From contig JACIZI010000009.1 in assembly GCA_014359475.1 (NCBI GenBank), positions 1 through 64,000 of the forward strand: a DNA stretch of 64,000 bases, given 5' to 3'. Source of the stretch: Marinobacter sp. (GTDB taxonomy: Bacteria > Pseudomonadota > Gammaproteobacteria > Pseudomonadales > Oleiphilaceae). The notes beneath the pieces were generated by a model, which had not been told where the DNA came from, ran no database searches, and saw only the letters and a list, made by a program, of their open reading frames with translations. The position numbers and the translations under genes were made by a program. This document shows, one piece after another, positions 21,353 through 31,511 of the stretch (position 1 is the stretch's first letter; the number at the start of each line of letters is the position of its first letter).

Positions 21353-22267
21353 TTATTGCCCGCTGAGCCACGGCTGTAAATCACTGGATTTACGAAGGTA
21401 TTCCCAGAACCAGAGCAAGGCCTTGCCCTTGTCGCCGGAGCGCCTGGCCAGGTGAATGGCGATGGCTTGCCGGGGTTCGTGGACCGGCTTGCTCACCAGC
21501 GTCCCCCGCTCAAGTTGCTGCCTGATACGGGCTGCGGGTAACCAGCCCACCCCAAGGCCCGCCTGTTGGGCTTCGATCTTCTGGTTGATATTGGTGACGG
21601 TAAAGGTGCGCTGGCGCTGGAAAATTCCCGCATTGCCCGGTGTCAGTGAGCGGGAGGTATCCGCCGCCACCACCGCCGGGAAGGGGGCGATGTCGCTTTC
21701 CCGCAACGGCTCCGGCTGGTGCGCCAGGGGATGGTCCGGTGCCACTGCGAACACGAACTCCACAAGGCCCAGCGGGCTGGTGGTGAAATGGCCTGCCGGT
21801 TTGCTGATCTGGTCAGCGCCTACAATCAGGTCCACCCGCCGGCTTTGCAGGGCATCCCAGGCTCCGGCAAAGACCTCCTCGGTAAGCTGCACGTCCACCG
21901 GCACATCCAGCTGCTGGAATGCCCGGATGGCCGGAAACAGGCACTCTGCGGGCAACAGGGAGTTGAAGCCGATCCGCAGGCGAGTCTCCCATCCTTCGGC
22001 CACCTGTCGTGTGGTATGGGCCAGCGCCTCGGCGGCCGCCAGCAGACTGCGCCCTTCCTCCAGCAGATAACGCCCCGCCGGTGTCAGCGCTGCCCGGTGC
22101 CCACTGCGGTCGAAAATGTCCACATTCAGGTCTTCTTCAAGCTTTTGTACCGTGTAGCTGATGGCCGACGGCACCCGGAACAAAACACTGGCCGCCCCGG
22201 CAAAACTGCCTTTGCGGTCAATGGCGTCCAGAACTTTCAGGGCATCAATGGTAATGGCGGTATGCAT
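21353..22267 (-). CDS. LysR-family transcriptional regulator
   Basis: A 304-residue regulator with an N-terminal winged helix-turn-helix (residues 1-60, including GSFAGAASVLFRVPSAISYTVQKLEEDL) and a type 2 periplasmic-binding-like effector domain from about residue 90. Start MHTAITIDALKVLDAID at 22267 matches the family; the open frame continues 73 codons further upstream into repeat sequence and is not conserved. It is divergent from the glutathionyl-hydroquinone reductase gene at 22572 and upstream of the acyltransferase gene, so either could be a target. The ligand is unknown. The intergenic region contains repeat copy B. Confidence 0.92.
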   Translation of the reverse strand: MHTAITIDALKVLDAIDRKGSFAGAASVLFRVPSAISYTVQKLEEDLNVDIFDRSGHRAALTPAGRYLLEEGRSLLAAAEALAHTTRQVAEGWETRLRIGFNSLLPAECLFPAIRAFQQLDVPVDVQLTEEVFAGAWDALQSRRVDLIVGADQISKPAGHFTTSPLGLVEFVFAVAPDHPLAHQPEPLRESDIAPFPAVVAADTSRSLTPGNAGIFQRQRTFTVTNINQKIEAQQAGLGVGWLPAARIRQQLERGTLVSKPVHEPRQAIAIHLARRSGDKGKALLWFWEYLRKSSDLQPWLSGQ

Positions 22268-22357
22268 GTTCGATTTATCTGATTGTGATGGCCAGAATTG
22301 ATTGCTTTGAGAGTAACAGTGCCGACGGTAGCCTGTCCTCAGGTTTGAGCAGGTTTT

Positions 22358-22550
22358 TAGCCGCGGAATCCACGGAAAGGACGCGGAAGAAGGCGAGGAT
22401 AGCCGCTGAAACCACGGAAGGACACGGAAAATTACGAAGCTAACTATGGGGTCAGATCCCTGTTGATAAGTTTGAGAGTTTTCCACAGGGGCCTGACCTC
22501 ATTGGTAGTTAACTTATCTTTTTTCCGCGTCCTTCCGTGGATTCCGCGGC
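22358..22550. repeat. Inverted repeat of the CCGCGGA family, copy B, with inner dyad
   Basis: Outer arms at 22358-22388 (TAGCCGCGGAATCCACGG onward) and 22523-22550 (ending GATTCCGCGGC) are near-perfect inverted copies and match copy A at 11635-11791. A second unit, ACCACGGAAGGACACGGAA, is at 22411-22429. Inside is a further imperfect dyad, 22441-22462 (TAACTATGGGGTCAGATCCC) against 22484-22511. The element fills the 304-bp gap between the divergent LysR and reductase genes and ends 11 bp before the RBS of the latter. Confidence 0.8.
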
Positions 22551-22571
22551 AAGAAAATCAGGAGGCAATTG

Positions 22572-23555
22572 ATGGGGCTTTTGGTTGATGGCAAGTGGCA
22601 TGACCAGTGGTATGACACCGACAAGACCGGTGGCAAGTTTGAGCGTGAGGCGGCGCGCTTTCGTAACTGGGTGACGGTGGATGGTTCGCCCGGTCCGGCG
22701 GGGCAGGGGGGCTTTGCCGCAGAGTCGGGGCGTTATCATCTTTATGTGTCCATGGCCTGCCCCTGGGCGCATCGCACGCTGATTTTCCGCAAGCTCAAGG
22801 GACTTGAGCGGCATATTGGCGTATCTGTGGTGCATCCGGATATGCTGGAGAACGGCTGGGCGTTCCGGCCGGATTCGGAACAGCACCGGGACCGGCTCTA
22901 TAACCAGGATTTCCTGTATCAGATCTACACCCGCGCCGCACCGGATTATTCCGGCCGGGTGACGGTGCCGACACTGTGGGACCGGGAAAAGGAAACCATT
23001 GTCAGTAACGAGTCCGCGGACATCATACGCATGTTCAATTCGGCGTTTGATGACCTTGATGGCGTGGATTCTGATCTGGATTTCTATCCGGCCGAACTGC
23101 GGGAGGAGATCGAGGCGGTTAACGAGCGGGTTTACCACACCGTCAATAACGGTGTTTACAAGGCCGGCTTCGCCACGGCCCAGGATAAATACGAAGAAGC
23201 CTACAGGGCATTGTTCGATTCCCTGGCCTGGCTGGAGGAGCGGCTGTCCCGTCAGCGTTACCTGGCCGGTGCGCGGATTACCGAGGCGGACTGGCGGCTG
23301 TTTACCACGCTGATCCGGTTTGATGCGGTGTATTACAGCCACTTCAAATGCAATCACCGGCCTGTCCGGGAGTATGCAAACCTTTCAGGTTATCTGCGGG
23401 AGCTGTATCAGGTGCCAGGGGTGTCCGGGACGGTGGATATTGCCCAGATCAAGCGGCATTACTATGTCAGTCAGCGGACCATCAACCCGACCAGGATCGT
23501 GCCGCTGGGGCCAGCGCTGGATTTCGACGCACCGCATGGCAGGGGTGGTCTGTAA
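22572..23555 (+). CDS. Glutathionyl-hydroquinone reductase (Xi-class GST, YqjG-like)
   Basis: A 327-residue glutathione transferase of the Xi class, which reduces glutathionyl-hydroquinones with a second glutathione. The catalytic Cys63 is in SMACPWAHRTL. The N-terminal VDGKWHDQWYDT, WAFRPDSEQHRDRLY and the C-terminal FDAVYYSHFKCN helix are family features. ATG at 22572 lies 7 bp after GGAGG; the TTG one codon earlier is less likely. Divergent from the LysR gene, which may regulate it. Confidence 0.9.
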   Translation: MGLLVDGKWHDQWYDTDKTGGKFEREAARFRNWVTVDGSPGPAGQGGFAAESGRYHLYVSMACPWAHRTLIFRKLKGLERHIGVSVVHPDMLENGWAFRPDSEQHRDRLYNQDFLYQIYTRAAPDYSGRVTVPTLWDREKETIVSNESADIIRMFNSAFDDLDGVDSDLDFYPAELREEIEAVNERVYHTVNNGVYKAGFATAQDKYEEAYRALFDSLAWLEERLSRQRYLAGARITEADWRLFTTLIRFDAVYYSHFKCNHRPVREYANLSGYLRELYQVPGVSGTVDIAQIKRHYYVSQRTINPTRIVPLGPALDFDAPHGRGGL

Positions 23556-23565
23556 TAGCGGGGTA

Positions 23566-23596
23566 TAGCTCAGCTTACGGGCTGTAGCTCAGCTTA
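23566..23596. repeat. Short direct repeat at the ispB 3' end
   Basis: TAGCTCAGCTTA occurs at 23566-23577 and 23585-23596, a 19-bp period. On the minus strand the second copy contains the ispB stop codon and the first lies immediately beyond it. This looks like a small tandem duplication. Confidence 0.7.
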
Positions 23597-24557
23597 TGCG
23601 GGCGACGGCCACCTCGGTAAGCAGCTTCAGCGCCCCGCAGTAGGTTGAATCCTGCAGGGAGTCAAGGCAGGCAAGGGCGCTGCGTGCCTGTTCCCGTGCC
23701 TTGTCCATGGTGTAATCCAGGGCCCCGGTACTCTGCACAATGGTCAGAACACGGGACAGGTCATTCAGGCCGCCTTTGCGGATTGCCTGGCGGACAAGGT
23801 TACTTTCCTGCTCGCTGCCATGTGCCATGGCGTGAATCAGCGGCAGGGTGGTCTTGCCTTCGGCCAGGTCGTCCCCGACATTCTTGCCCATGGTGTCCGC
23901 ATCGCCCCGATAGTCCAGCACATCGTCCACCAGCTGGAAAGCCAGCCCCAGGTGCTTGCCGTAGTCCTTCAGAGCCTGTTCCTGTTCCGGGTCTGCGCCG
24001 GCCAGCAGGGCTCCGGTGTGCGAGGCCGCCTCGAAGAGCATGGCGGTCTTGTTGTGGATGACCGTCATATACTGCTCTTCCGAAAGGTCCGGGTTGCGCA
24101 CATTGACCAGTTGCATTACCTCGCCTTCGGCAATCACCGCCGTGGCGTGGGAAAGCACGTTCATGACCGGCAGGCTCTGCAGCTCCACCATCATCTCAAA
24201 GGCCCGGGCATAGAGGAAATCACCTACCAGCACGCTGGGTGCGTTACCCCATCTGGCATTAGCGGTACGTCGCCCGCGGCGCATATCGGAGGTGTCCACC
24301 ACGTCGTCGTGCAGGAGCGTGGCGGTATGCAGGAATTCAATCACGGCCGCCAGCTTGAGGTGGTCGTCGCCCCGGTAACCCGCGGCCTGGCTGGATAGCA
24401 GAACCAGCAGCGGGCGCAGCCTTTTCCCACCACTTTCAATAATATACTGGGCGATCTTTTCAACCAGGGGGACATCGGAAGCGAGCCGCTGAATAATCAG
24501 CTCATTGACGCGACGGAAGTCGTGGGCCACGGTGTCATGGATGCGCTGGGCTGTCAT
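23589..24557 (-). CDS. ispB: Octaprenyl diphosphate synthase
   Basis: Builds the long polyprenyl chain for the ubiquinone side chain from farnesyl diphosphate and IPP. The first aspartate-rich motif DDVVD is at residues 84-88 in LLHDDVVDTS, and the second, DDVLD, is near residue 211. The segment ESGGKRLRPLLVLLSS is also typical. Length is 322 residues. Divergent from rplU-rpmA-obgE, a very common gammaproteobacterial arrangement. The chain length (C40 or C45) cannot be read from sequence with certainty. Confidence 0.95.
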   Translation of the reverse strand: MTAQRIHDTVAHDFRRVNELIIQRLASDVPLVEKIAQYIIESGGKRLRPLLVLLSSQAAGYRGDDHLKLAAVIEFLHTATLLHDDVVDTSDMRRGRRTANARWGNAPSVLVGDFLYARAFEMMVELQSLPVMNVLSHATAVIAEGEVMQLVNVRNPDLSEEQYMTVIHNKTAMLFEAASHTGALLAGADPEQEQALKDYGKHLGLAFQLVDDVLDYRGDADTMGKNVGDDLAEGKTTLPLIHAMAHGSEQESNLVRQAIRKGGLNDLSRVLTIVQSTGALDYTMDKAREQARSALACLDSLQDSTYCGALKLLTEVAVARIS

Positions 24558-24661
24558 CTGAATTCAGGATCCCCTGGCTGGCGTTGTCTGTTGTAAAATA
24601 CGGGCAGGTCGCGGCAATGCTAGGTATTGCGCCCACTGGTGTCAACTGAGCAAATCCGCTC

Positions 24662-24691
24662 TTGTATCGGTGGTGCTTGTTCCCGTACAAT
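24662..24691 (+). promoter_or_regulatory. Candidate promoter for rplU-rpmA
   Basis: TTGTAT (24662-24667), an 18-bp spacer and TACAAT (24686-24691) are followed by a GC-rich discriminator GCGCGCCC. The predicted transcript would have a leader of about 105 nt before rplU. Confidence 0.45.
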
Positions 24692-24802
24692 TGCGCGCCC
24701 AACTCATCCCAACCTGCGCTCCCTGCTATAGGGTCGCCAGAGCGCTTCCCTTAGAACCAGGTGGATAAGAGCAGGGATGGGTCAATCGCGGAGAGAAAGT
24801 GC

Positions 24803-25114
24803 ATGTACGCAGTTATTGTCAGCGGTGGTAAGCAACACCGCGTGAAAGAAGGTGAAACCCTCAAGCTGGAAAAGCTGGAAGTTGAAACCGGCGGCACCGT
24901 CGAGTTCGACAAGGTTCTGCTGGTTGCCGATGGCGACCGGGTCCAGGTTGGTGCGCCGGTGGTTGATGGTGCCAGGGTGACGGCTGAAGTGATCGACCAC
25001 GGTCGTCACGACAAGATCCAGATCATCAAGTTCCGTCGTCGTAAGCATTCCATGAAGCGTCAGGGCCACCGTCAGTGGTTCACTGAAGTCAAGATCACGG
25101 GTATCACGGGCTGA
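24803..25114 (+). CDS. rplU: 50S ribosomal protein L21
   Basis: A 103-residue large-subunit protein that contacts 23S rRNA together with L20. [18 protein letters not shown] and the basic [15 protein letters not shown] segment are diagnostic. The start at 24803 matches the universal N-terminus; the upstream in-frame codons are leader. First gene of rplU-rpmA-obgE. Confidence 0.98.
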   Translation: MYAVIVSGGKQHRVKEGETLKLEKLEVETGGTVEFDKVLLVADGDRVQVGAPVVDGARVTAEVIDHGRHDKIQIIKFRRRKHSMKRQGHRQWFTEVKITGITG

Positions 25115-25156
25115 GCCCTGGAACACCCTTTAGACCTTTAGAAGAGGAGGCTGGTA

Positions 25157-25417
25157 ATGGCTCATAAAAAGGCAGCAGGTAGTACCCGTAACGGTCGCGA
25201 TTCCGAGTCGAAACGACTGGGTGTGAAGCGTTTCGGTGGTGAAACCGTCACCGCAGGCAGCATCATCGTGCGTCAGCGTGGCACCCGTTTCCACGCCGGC
25301 AACAACGTAGGTCTGGGCAAGGACCACACACTGTTTGCAACGGCAAACGGTCAGGTCAGGTTCGAGACCAAGGGTCCTCAGAACCGTAAGTTTGTCAGCA
25401 TCGTTCCGGCTGCCTGA
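25157..25417 (+). CDS. rpmA: 50S ribosomal protein L27
   Basis: An 86-residue protein whose N-terminus ([16 protein letters not shown]) reaches the peptidyl-transferase centre. [20 protein letters not shown] and [17 protein letters not shown] are diagnostic. A strong RBS (GAAGAGGAGG) precedes it. An intrinsic terminator 70 bp downstream separates it from obgE. Confidence 0.98.
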   Translation: MAHKKAAGSTRNGRDSESKRLGVKRFGGETVTAGSIIVRQRGTRFHAGNNVGLGKDHTLFATANGQVRFETKGPQNRKFVSIVPAA

Positions 25418-25487
25418 GCCGAGGCGATCCGGTTCTGCAGAGCCGTGGGTTGCGCTGATCGCTGAATCCGGCATCATCGTAATCCGG

Positions 25488-25525
25488 AGCCCCGCAAAGC
25501 TTCCACGAGGCTGCGGGGCTTTTTC
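25488..25525 (+). terminator. Intrinsic terminator after rpmA
   Basis: AGCCCCGCA (25488-25496) pairs with TGCGGGGCT (25512-25520) and is followed by TTTTC. It lies between rpmA and obgE, so obgE expression would depend on read-through or its own promoter. Confidence 0.85.
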
Positions 25526-25560
25526 GTTTGTGAACACCAGGGGATTCCCGGGCAGGTTGA

Positions 25561-26751
<1,191 letters not shown>

Positions 26752-26782
26752 CAGCGGCTAAAAAGAGACGTGTTGGCAACCT

Positions 26783-27913
26783 ATGAGTGAACGTGTGCGG
26801 TTGCGCCGGGCCCGTCGCCTGGTGGTTAAGATTGGCAGCGCCCTGCTGACCAACGATGGCAAGGGCCTGGACGTGCCGGCTCTGGGCCAGTGGGTAGACC
26901 AGATGGCTGCGCTATTGGGTGAGGGCGTGGAGCTGGTGATCGTTTCCTCGGGTTCAGTGGCCGAAGGCATGAGCCGGCTGGGCTGGAGTGAGCGTCCCAG
27001 GCAGATTCACGAACTGCAGGCCGCAGCCGCAGTGGGTCAGATGGGGCTTGTGCAGACCTGGGAGGCCCAGTTTGCGCGCCACGGTATTCACACCGCCCAG
27101 GTGCTTCTGACCCATGATGACCTCTCTGATCGCAAACGCTACCTGAATGCCAGAAGCACACTCCGGGCGCTCCTGGACGTAGGCGTGGTGCCGATCGTCA
27201 ACGAGAACGACACAGTAGTCACCGACGAAATCCGTTTTGGCGACAACGACACCCTGGGTGCCCTGGTAACCAATCTTATTGATGCCGACGGTCTGCTGAT
27301 TCTTACCGATCAGTTGGGGCTGTTTGACGCGGACCCCCGCGGAAATCCCGATGCCAGACTGATCGAAGAGCGCCCGGCTGTGGATCCGGCGCTGGATGTT
27401 ATGGCCGGCGGCAGTGCCGGTACACTGGGGCGGGGAGGTATGCAGACCAAGCTGCGGGCGGCCCGTCTGGCCGCCCGGTCCGGTGCCTTTACCGTGATTG
27501 CCGGGGGTCGTATTGAGCAGGTGATCACCCGTCTGCGTCGCGGCGATGTGGTGGGGACTCTGTTGCTTCCTGAGCAGGAGCGCCTGGCGGCGCGCAAGCA
27601 GTGGCTTGCCAGTCACTTGCAGACCCGGGGCACCATTGTCCTGGATGAGGGTGCGGTGGGGGTGCTGTTGAAGGGCGGACGCAGCCTCCTGCCGGTCGGT
27701 GTGCGTTCCGTAACCGGACGTTTCCGCAGGGGAGAAATGGTGTCCTGTACCGATGAGTATGGCCGGGAAGTGGCGCGGGGGCTGGTGAACTATGATGCCG
27801 ATGATGCCCGGGCTATTGCCGGCCGTTCCAGTGATGCGATCGCTGATATTCTCGGTTACATGTCCGGAGAGGAAATGATTCACCGGGATAATATGGTCAT
27901 TGTTGCCAGATAA
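26783..27913 (+). CDS. proB: Glutamate 5-kinase
   Basis: Phosphorylates glutamate at the start of proline synthesis and is usually feedback-inhibited by proline. The amino-acid-kinase domain ([53 protein letters not shown]-type segment read here as GRGGMQTKL) covers residues 1 to about 265. A PUA domain follows ([21 protein letters not shown]). Length is 376 residues, as in other long-form enzymes. The obgE-proB pairing is common. Confidence 0.96.
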   Translation: MSERVRLRRARRLVVKIGSALLTNDGKGLDVPALGQWVDQMAALLGEGVELVIVSSGSVAEGMSRLGWSERPRQIHELQAAAAVGQMGLVQTWEAQFARHGIHTAQVLLTHDDLSDRKRYLNARSTLRALLDVGVVPIVNENDTVVTDEIRFGDNDTLGALVTNLIDADGLLILTDQLGLFDADPRGNPDARLIEERPAVDPALDVMAGGSAGTLGRGGMQTKLRAARLAARSGAFTVIAGGRIEQVITRLRRGDVVGTLLLPEQERLAARKQWLASHLQTRGTIVLDEGAVGVLLKGGRSLLPVGVRSVTGRFRRGEMVSCTDEYGREVARGLVNYDADDARAIAGRSSDAIADILGYMSGEEMIHRDNMVIVAR

Positions 27914-28113
27914 GTAGCACAGCACCCGGTTTGTGTGTCTCTTTGTGGTTAACTGTAAAGTCTTTATTCAATGAGGTTTCTGCGACTTGCCTGAGTGGGC
28001 AGGCCTGCTGCAAGATCAGGAGAGACAAAGAACAATAACACAATGATGTTGTGTATCTCGGTATCCCGGTTGTGGCCGGGGACTGAGAACCCTCCGTCGG
28101 TAGGGGCCAAGCA

Positions 28114-29352
28114 TTGAATACAAGAATGAAAAATCTGTCTCTGAAATATCTGCTGGACTGGTCTGCATGTGAGAAAGCGACCGTGCTGTCTATTCTGACC
28201 ATCCCCATGTTTGCGTTTTTTATGTTGTGGACCTGGGGATCCTGGCACTTCACTGAATTCGGCCAGACGTACTTCAGTGCCGAAGGCGTCCGCCTTAATC
28301 TTATCGTCGTTTGCGCCGGGATGGTTGGCTGGTTCCTGCTCGCTGGCGTGGGTTTGTGGCTGCGGGCAAAGCGTCGTAGTCCCCCGTATTTTGCAACGAT
28401 CATGGTGGTTTATTACGGGCTTTCCCTGGTGCCTGTGGTCTATGTGATTGGCATAGCCACTCCGTTAACCGGGGGTATTCTGCTGGGCGCCCCGTTGGTG
28501 GGGTTTATTATGTTCGGCTTCCGGGATGTTATGTGGTCCGTTGTGCTGAACCTGATTGGTGCGGGCACTTTAACGGCGCTGACTTCGCTTGGCTATATTC
28601 CCTATGCCCCGCTGTTCCGTCCTGATGTCGGGCTTCAGTACCTCTCCGAACCCTATTGGATGCTGAGTCTTCTGGCCTTCGTTACTCCTTTGATCCTGAC
28701 CGCGTTCGGTATTACCTACAGCCTTCTGACCCGGTGGCATGCCCGGGAGGCGGAAGCCCTGAAGATGTCTCTCACCGATTACCTGACCGGTGCCTCCAAC
28801 CGCCGTGCAGTGCTGGACGTGATCCAGACTGAGCTGACCAGTGTGCGCAAGGACAGTCGCCCCTTTGTCGTAGCCATTCTCGACCTGGACCACTTCAAGC
28901 AGGTTAACGATACTTATGGTCACGAAGTGGGGGATCGGGTGCTGGTCGGGGTAGTGCAGTGCCTGGAGGGGGCCTTGCGGGATTCGGACAGCATCGGGCG
29001 TTATGGTGGTGAGGAGTTCGTGCTGGTATTGCCCGGCACGGACGGGGCGACGGCCATACAAGTGATCGAGCGTGTGCGCACGGCAATGAGTGAGCTGCGT
29101 TTTGATGTGGGTGATGGTCGGGAAGTCGGCGTCTCAGCCAGTTACGGTCTTTATGTGGTGGAAGGCGAGCCGGGGTCGCCGGAGCCGTCCATGGAGGATC
29201 TGCTGATGTGGGCGGATGAGGCGCTTTATGAGGCCAAGGCGGCTGGCCGGGACTGCTTCAGAATCTGGCAACCGGGTTCCGGCAATACCGCCGGGCAGGA
29301 TGTGCAGACACAAAAAACCCCGCACTCCGGCGGGGTCTCATGCTGGCCGTGA
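28114..29352 (+). CDS. Membrane-anchored diguanylate cyclase
   Basis: The N-terminal 205 residues form about six hydrophobic segments with no recognisable sensor family. The C-terminal GGDEF domain has the active site as GGEEF at residues 298-302, and the inhibitory I-site RDSD exactly five residues before it, so it is predicted to make cyclic di-GMP under product inhibition. The start is uncertain: TTG 28114 or ATG 28126, and no strong RBS is seen for either. The last about 14 codons read through the rpsT terminator, giving a tail (QTQKTPHSGGVSCWP) unlikely to be functional. About 200 bp of leader upstream contain small hairpins but no riboswitch I recognise. Confidence 0.88.
   Translation: MNTRMKNLSLKYLLDWSACEKATVLSILTIPMFAFFMLWTWGSWHFTEFGQTYFSAEGVRLNLIVVCAGMVGWFLLAGVGLWLRAKRRSPPYFATIMVVYYGLSLVPVVYVIGIATPLTGGILLGAPLVGFIMFGFRDVMWSVVLNLIGAGTLTALTSLGYIPYAPLFRPDVGLQYLSEPYWMLSLLAFVTPLILTAFGITYSLLTRWHAREAEALKMSLTDYLTGASNRRAVLDVIQTELTSVRKDSRPFVVAILDLDHFKQVNDTYGHEVGDRVLVGVVQCLEGALRDSDSIGRYGGEEFVLVLPGTDGATAIQVIERVRTAMSELRFDVGDGREVGVSASYGLYVVEGEPGSPEPSMEDLLMWADEALYEAKAAGRDCFRIWQPGSGNTAGQDVQTQKTPHSGGVSCWP
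29312..29336 (-). terminator. Intrinsic terminator of rpsT, inside the diguanylate cyclase gene
   Basis: On the minus strand ACCCCGC, a 6-nt loop and GCGGGGT are followed by TTTTTT. It lies 26 bp past the rpsT stop and overlaps the 3' end of the converging cyclase gene. Confidence 0.85.
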
Positions 29353-29362
29353 ACGGTCCGGA

Positions 29363-29629
29363 TCAGGCTTTCAGTGCCTTGATGCGGGTGTTCAGACGGC
29401 TCTTGGTGCGGGCAACCTTGTTCTTGGCGAAGATGCCCTTGTTGACCATGCTGTCCATGATTGGCTGTGCTTCCTTGAACGCCGCTACGGCTTCGTCGTA
29501 GTTGCCCGCTTCAATCCTGGACTGAACCTTCTTGACGTAGGTGCGCGCCATGGACCGCAGGCTGGCATTATGCTTGCGGTTCTTCTCGTTCTGACGTGCG
29601 CGCTTCTTCGCTTGTGGGGAATTTGCCAC
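29363..29629 (-). CDS. rpsT: 30S ribosomal protein S20
   Basis: An 88-residue, Lys/Arg-rich helical protein that binds the bottom of 16S rRNA. MANSPQAKKRARQNEKNRKHN and the C-terminal NKVARTKSRLNTRIKAL are diagnostic. Divergent from murJ, the usual arrangement, and convergent with the diguanylate cyclase gene, 10 bp away. Confidence 0.98.
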   Translation of the reverse strand: MANSPQAKKRARQNEKNRKHNASLRSMARTYVKKVQSRIEAGNYDEAVAAFKEAQPIMDSMVNKGIFAKNKVARTKSRLNTRIKALKA

Positions 29630-29865
29630 CGTTTGACTCCTGAAAGTACTTGAATTCGTTGCTGTGTATTGGGTTTGGGAGCGTGATCAGCAACTCCCGG
29701 TAATCGCGGGCGCGCCATAAATCTGCGCGTCGTAATAAATGACGCGGAACTATGCCGCCAATAAGCGGGAATGTCAAGACTGGCGGCGGCCTGCTGCGGT
29801 ATTTCCGTGGCCCTGTGGTAAACTCCCGGCTTTTCCACTCACTGCGGGTTTTGAGCCGGCCATTT

Positions 29866-31449
29866 ATGTCTGCAGAACCATCCGATAGCCAGTCCTCCCG
29901 AAAGCCGCTGCCGGCTGCTCCCGGATTGCTCCGTTCCTCTGGTCTGGTGGGCATGATGACCATGCTGTCCCGGGTTCTGGGATTGGTTCGGGATATGGTG
30001 ATCGCACGGTATTTCGGGGCCGGGTCCGATGCCGATGCTTTTTTTGTCGCTTTCAAGATTCCCAACTTCCTGCGCCGGTTGTTCGCCGAGGGCGCCTTCG
30101 CTCAGGCCTTTGTGCCGGTGCTGTCGAATTACCGGGAGACCCGTTCGATCAGTGAGGTGAGGGGGCTGGTGAATGCGGTGGCCGGCTCGCTGGGGCTGGT
30201 TCTGCTGGGTGTCACGCTGGTGGCGATGCTCGGTGCGCCATTGCTTACCGCCGTTTTTGCGCCGGGTTTTCTGAATGATGACATCCGCTTCGCCCTGGCC
30301 AGCGACATGCTGCGAATCACCTTTCCCTACCTGTTACTGATTTCTCTGACCGCCTTTGCCGGGGCCATCCTCAACAGCTATGACCGTTTTGCGGTGCCGG
30401 CGTTTACCCCGGTTATTCTTAATCTGGCGATGATCGGCGCGGCGGTGTTCATGACCCCGCTGATGGATACGCCGGTGATGGCGCTGGCCTGGGGCGTATT
30501 CATCGCCGGTGCGCTGCAACTGTTTTTCCAGTTACCGTTTTTGATGCGCCTGGGCCTGATGCCCCGGCCCCGGGTGGATTATCGCCACGAAGGGGTTAAG
30601 CGCATTCTGAAGCTTATGGCGCCGGCCATGTTCGGGGTATCGGTGAGTCAGATCAACCTGCTGCTGGATACGGTGCTGGCCTCCTTTCTCCAGACAGGCA
30701 GCGTCTCCTGGCTGTATTACTCAGACCGGTTGTCGGAACTGCCTCTCGGGGTGTTTGCCATCGCTATCGGCACGGTGATTCTGCCCAGCCTGTCCCGAAA
30801 ACATGCGGCTTCTTCGGCGGACCAGTTTGCTGCAACCCTGGACTGGGCGGTGCGCTGCGTGTTGCTGATCGGCGTTCCTGCCGCGCTGGCACTGGTGTTG
30901 CTGGCGGAGCCGCTGATCGCCACCCTGTTTCATTATGGAGAGGTAACCGACCACGATGTGGCGATGTCCGCCCGGAGCCTGAGGGCTTACTCGGCCGGAT
31001 TACTGGCCTTTATGCTCATCAAGGTGCTGGCACCGGGATTTTTCGCCCGGGAAGACACCAGAACCCCGGTGAAGATCGGCATCATCGCCATGGTGGCCAA
31101 TATGCTGTTCAACCTGGCGCTGATCGTGCCGCTGGCCCACGCCGGTCTTGCGTTGGCAACGGCCCTGTCCGCCTGGCTCAACACTCTGTTGCTATGGCGT
31201 GGTCTGATGCGTGAGGGCGCCTGGCGCAGCCAGTCCGGCTGGCCTGTGTTCCTGCTTCGCCTGGGGCTTGCCAATGCAGTGCTGGCCGGGGCGATTTTGT
31301 GGCTGAGCCCGCCGGTATCAGACTGGCTGTCTGCCGGCGGCCTGCAGCGCAGCCAGGATATGGCGGTGCTGGTGGCGGCCGGACTGCTGGCTTACTTCGG
31401 CACCCTCGCACTGGTGGGCGTGCGGATAAGACATTTCCGCCAGAGGTAG
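29866..31449 (+). CDS. murJ: Lipid II flippase MurJ
   Basis: A polytopic inner-membrane MOP-family transporter that moves lipid II across the membrane for peptidoglycan synthesis. About 14 hydrophobic segments span 527 residues. Family motifs include MTMLSRVLGLVRDMVIARYFGAG, DAFFVAFKIPNFLRRLFAEGAFAQAF and the ARxTRTPVKIG-like REDTRTPVKIG. ATG 29866 gives a 29-residue cytoplasmic N-terminus before the conserved SGLVGMMTM; longer readings enter the promoter region. ribF follows after 62 bp. Confidence 0.95.
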   Translation: MSAEPSDSQSSRKPLPAAPGLLRSSGLVGMMTMLSRVLGLVRDMVIARYFGAGSDADAFFVAFKIPNFLRRLFAEGAFAQAFVPVLSNYRETRSISEVRGLVNAVAGSLGLVLLGVTLVAMLGAPLLTAVFAPGFLNDDIRFALASDMLRITFPYLLLISLTAFAGAILNSYDRFAVPAFTPVILNLAMIGAAVFMTPLMDTPVMALAWGVFIAGALQLFFQLPFLMRLGLMPRPRVDYRHEGVKRILKLMAPAMFGVSVSQINLLLDTVLASFLQTGSVSWLYYSDRLSELPLGVFAIAIGTVILPSLSRKHAASSADQFAATLDWAVRCVLLIGVPAALALVLLAEPLIATLFHYGEVTDHDVAMSARSLRAYSAGLLAFMLIKVLAPGFFAREDTRTPVKIGIIAMVANMLFNLALIVPLAHAGLALATALSAWLNTLLLWRGLMREGAWRSQSGWPVFLLRLGLANAVLAGAILWLSPPVSDWLSAGGLQRSQDMAVLVAAGLLAYFGTLALVGVRIRHFRQR

Positions 31450-31511
31450 GTTATAATCGCGCGTTTTCTCGATACTGAAACTCACGCTGGCAATCTGAAG
31501 GATCGCAGCAC

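Noticed and set aside
23561..23600. tRNA-like start (GGGCTGTAGCTCAGCTT)
   Set aside because: No anticodon arm, T-arm or acceptor complement follows.
27914..28113. Cyclic di-GMP (GEMM) riboswitch before the diguanylate cyclase
   Set aside because: Small hairpins exist but the conserved GEMM core is not present.
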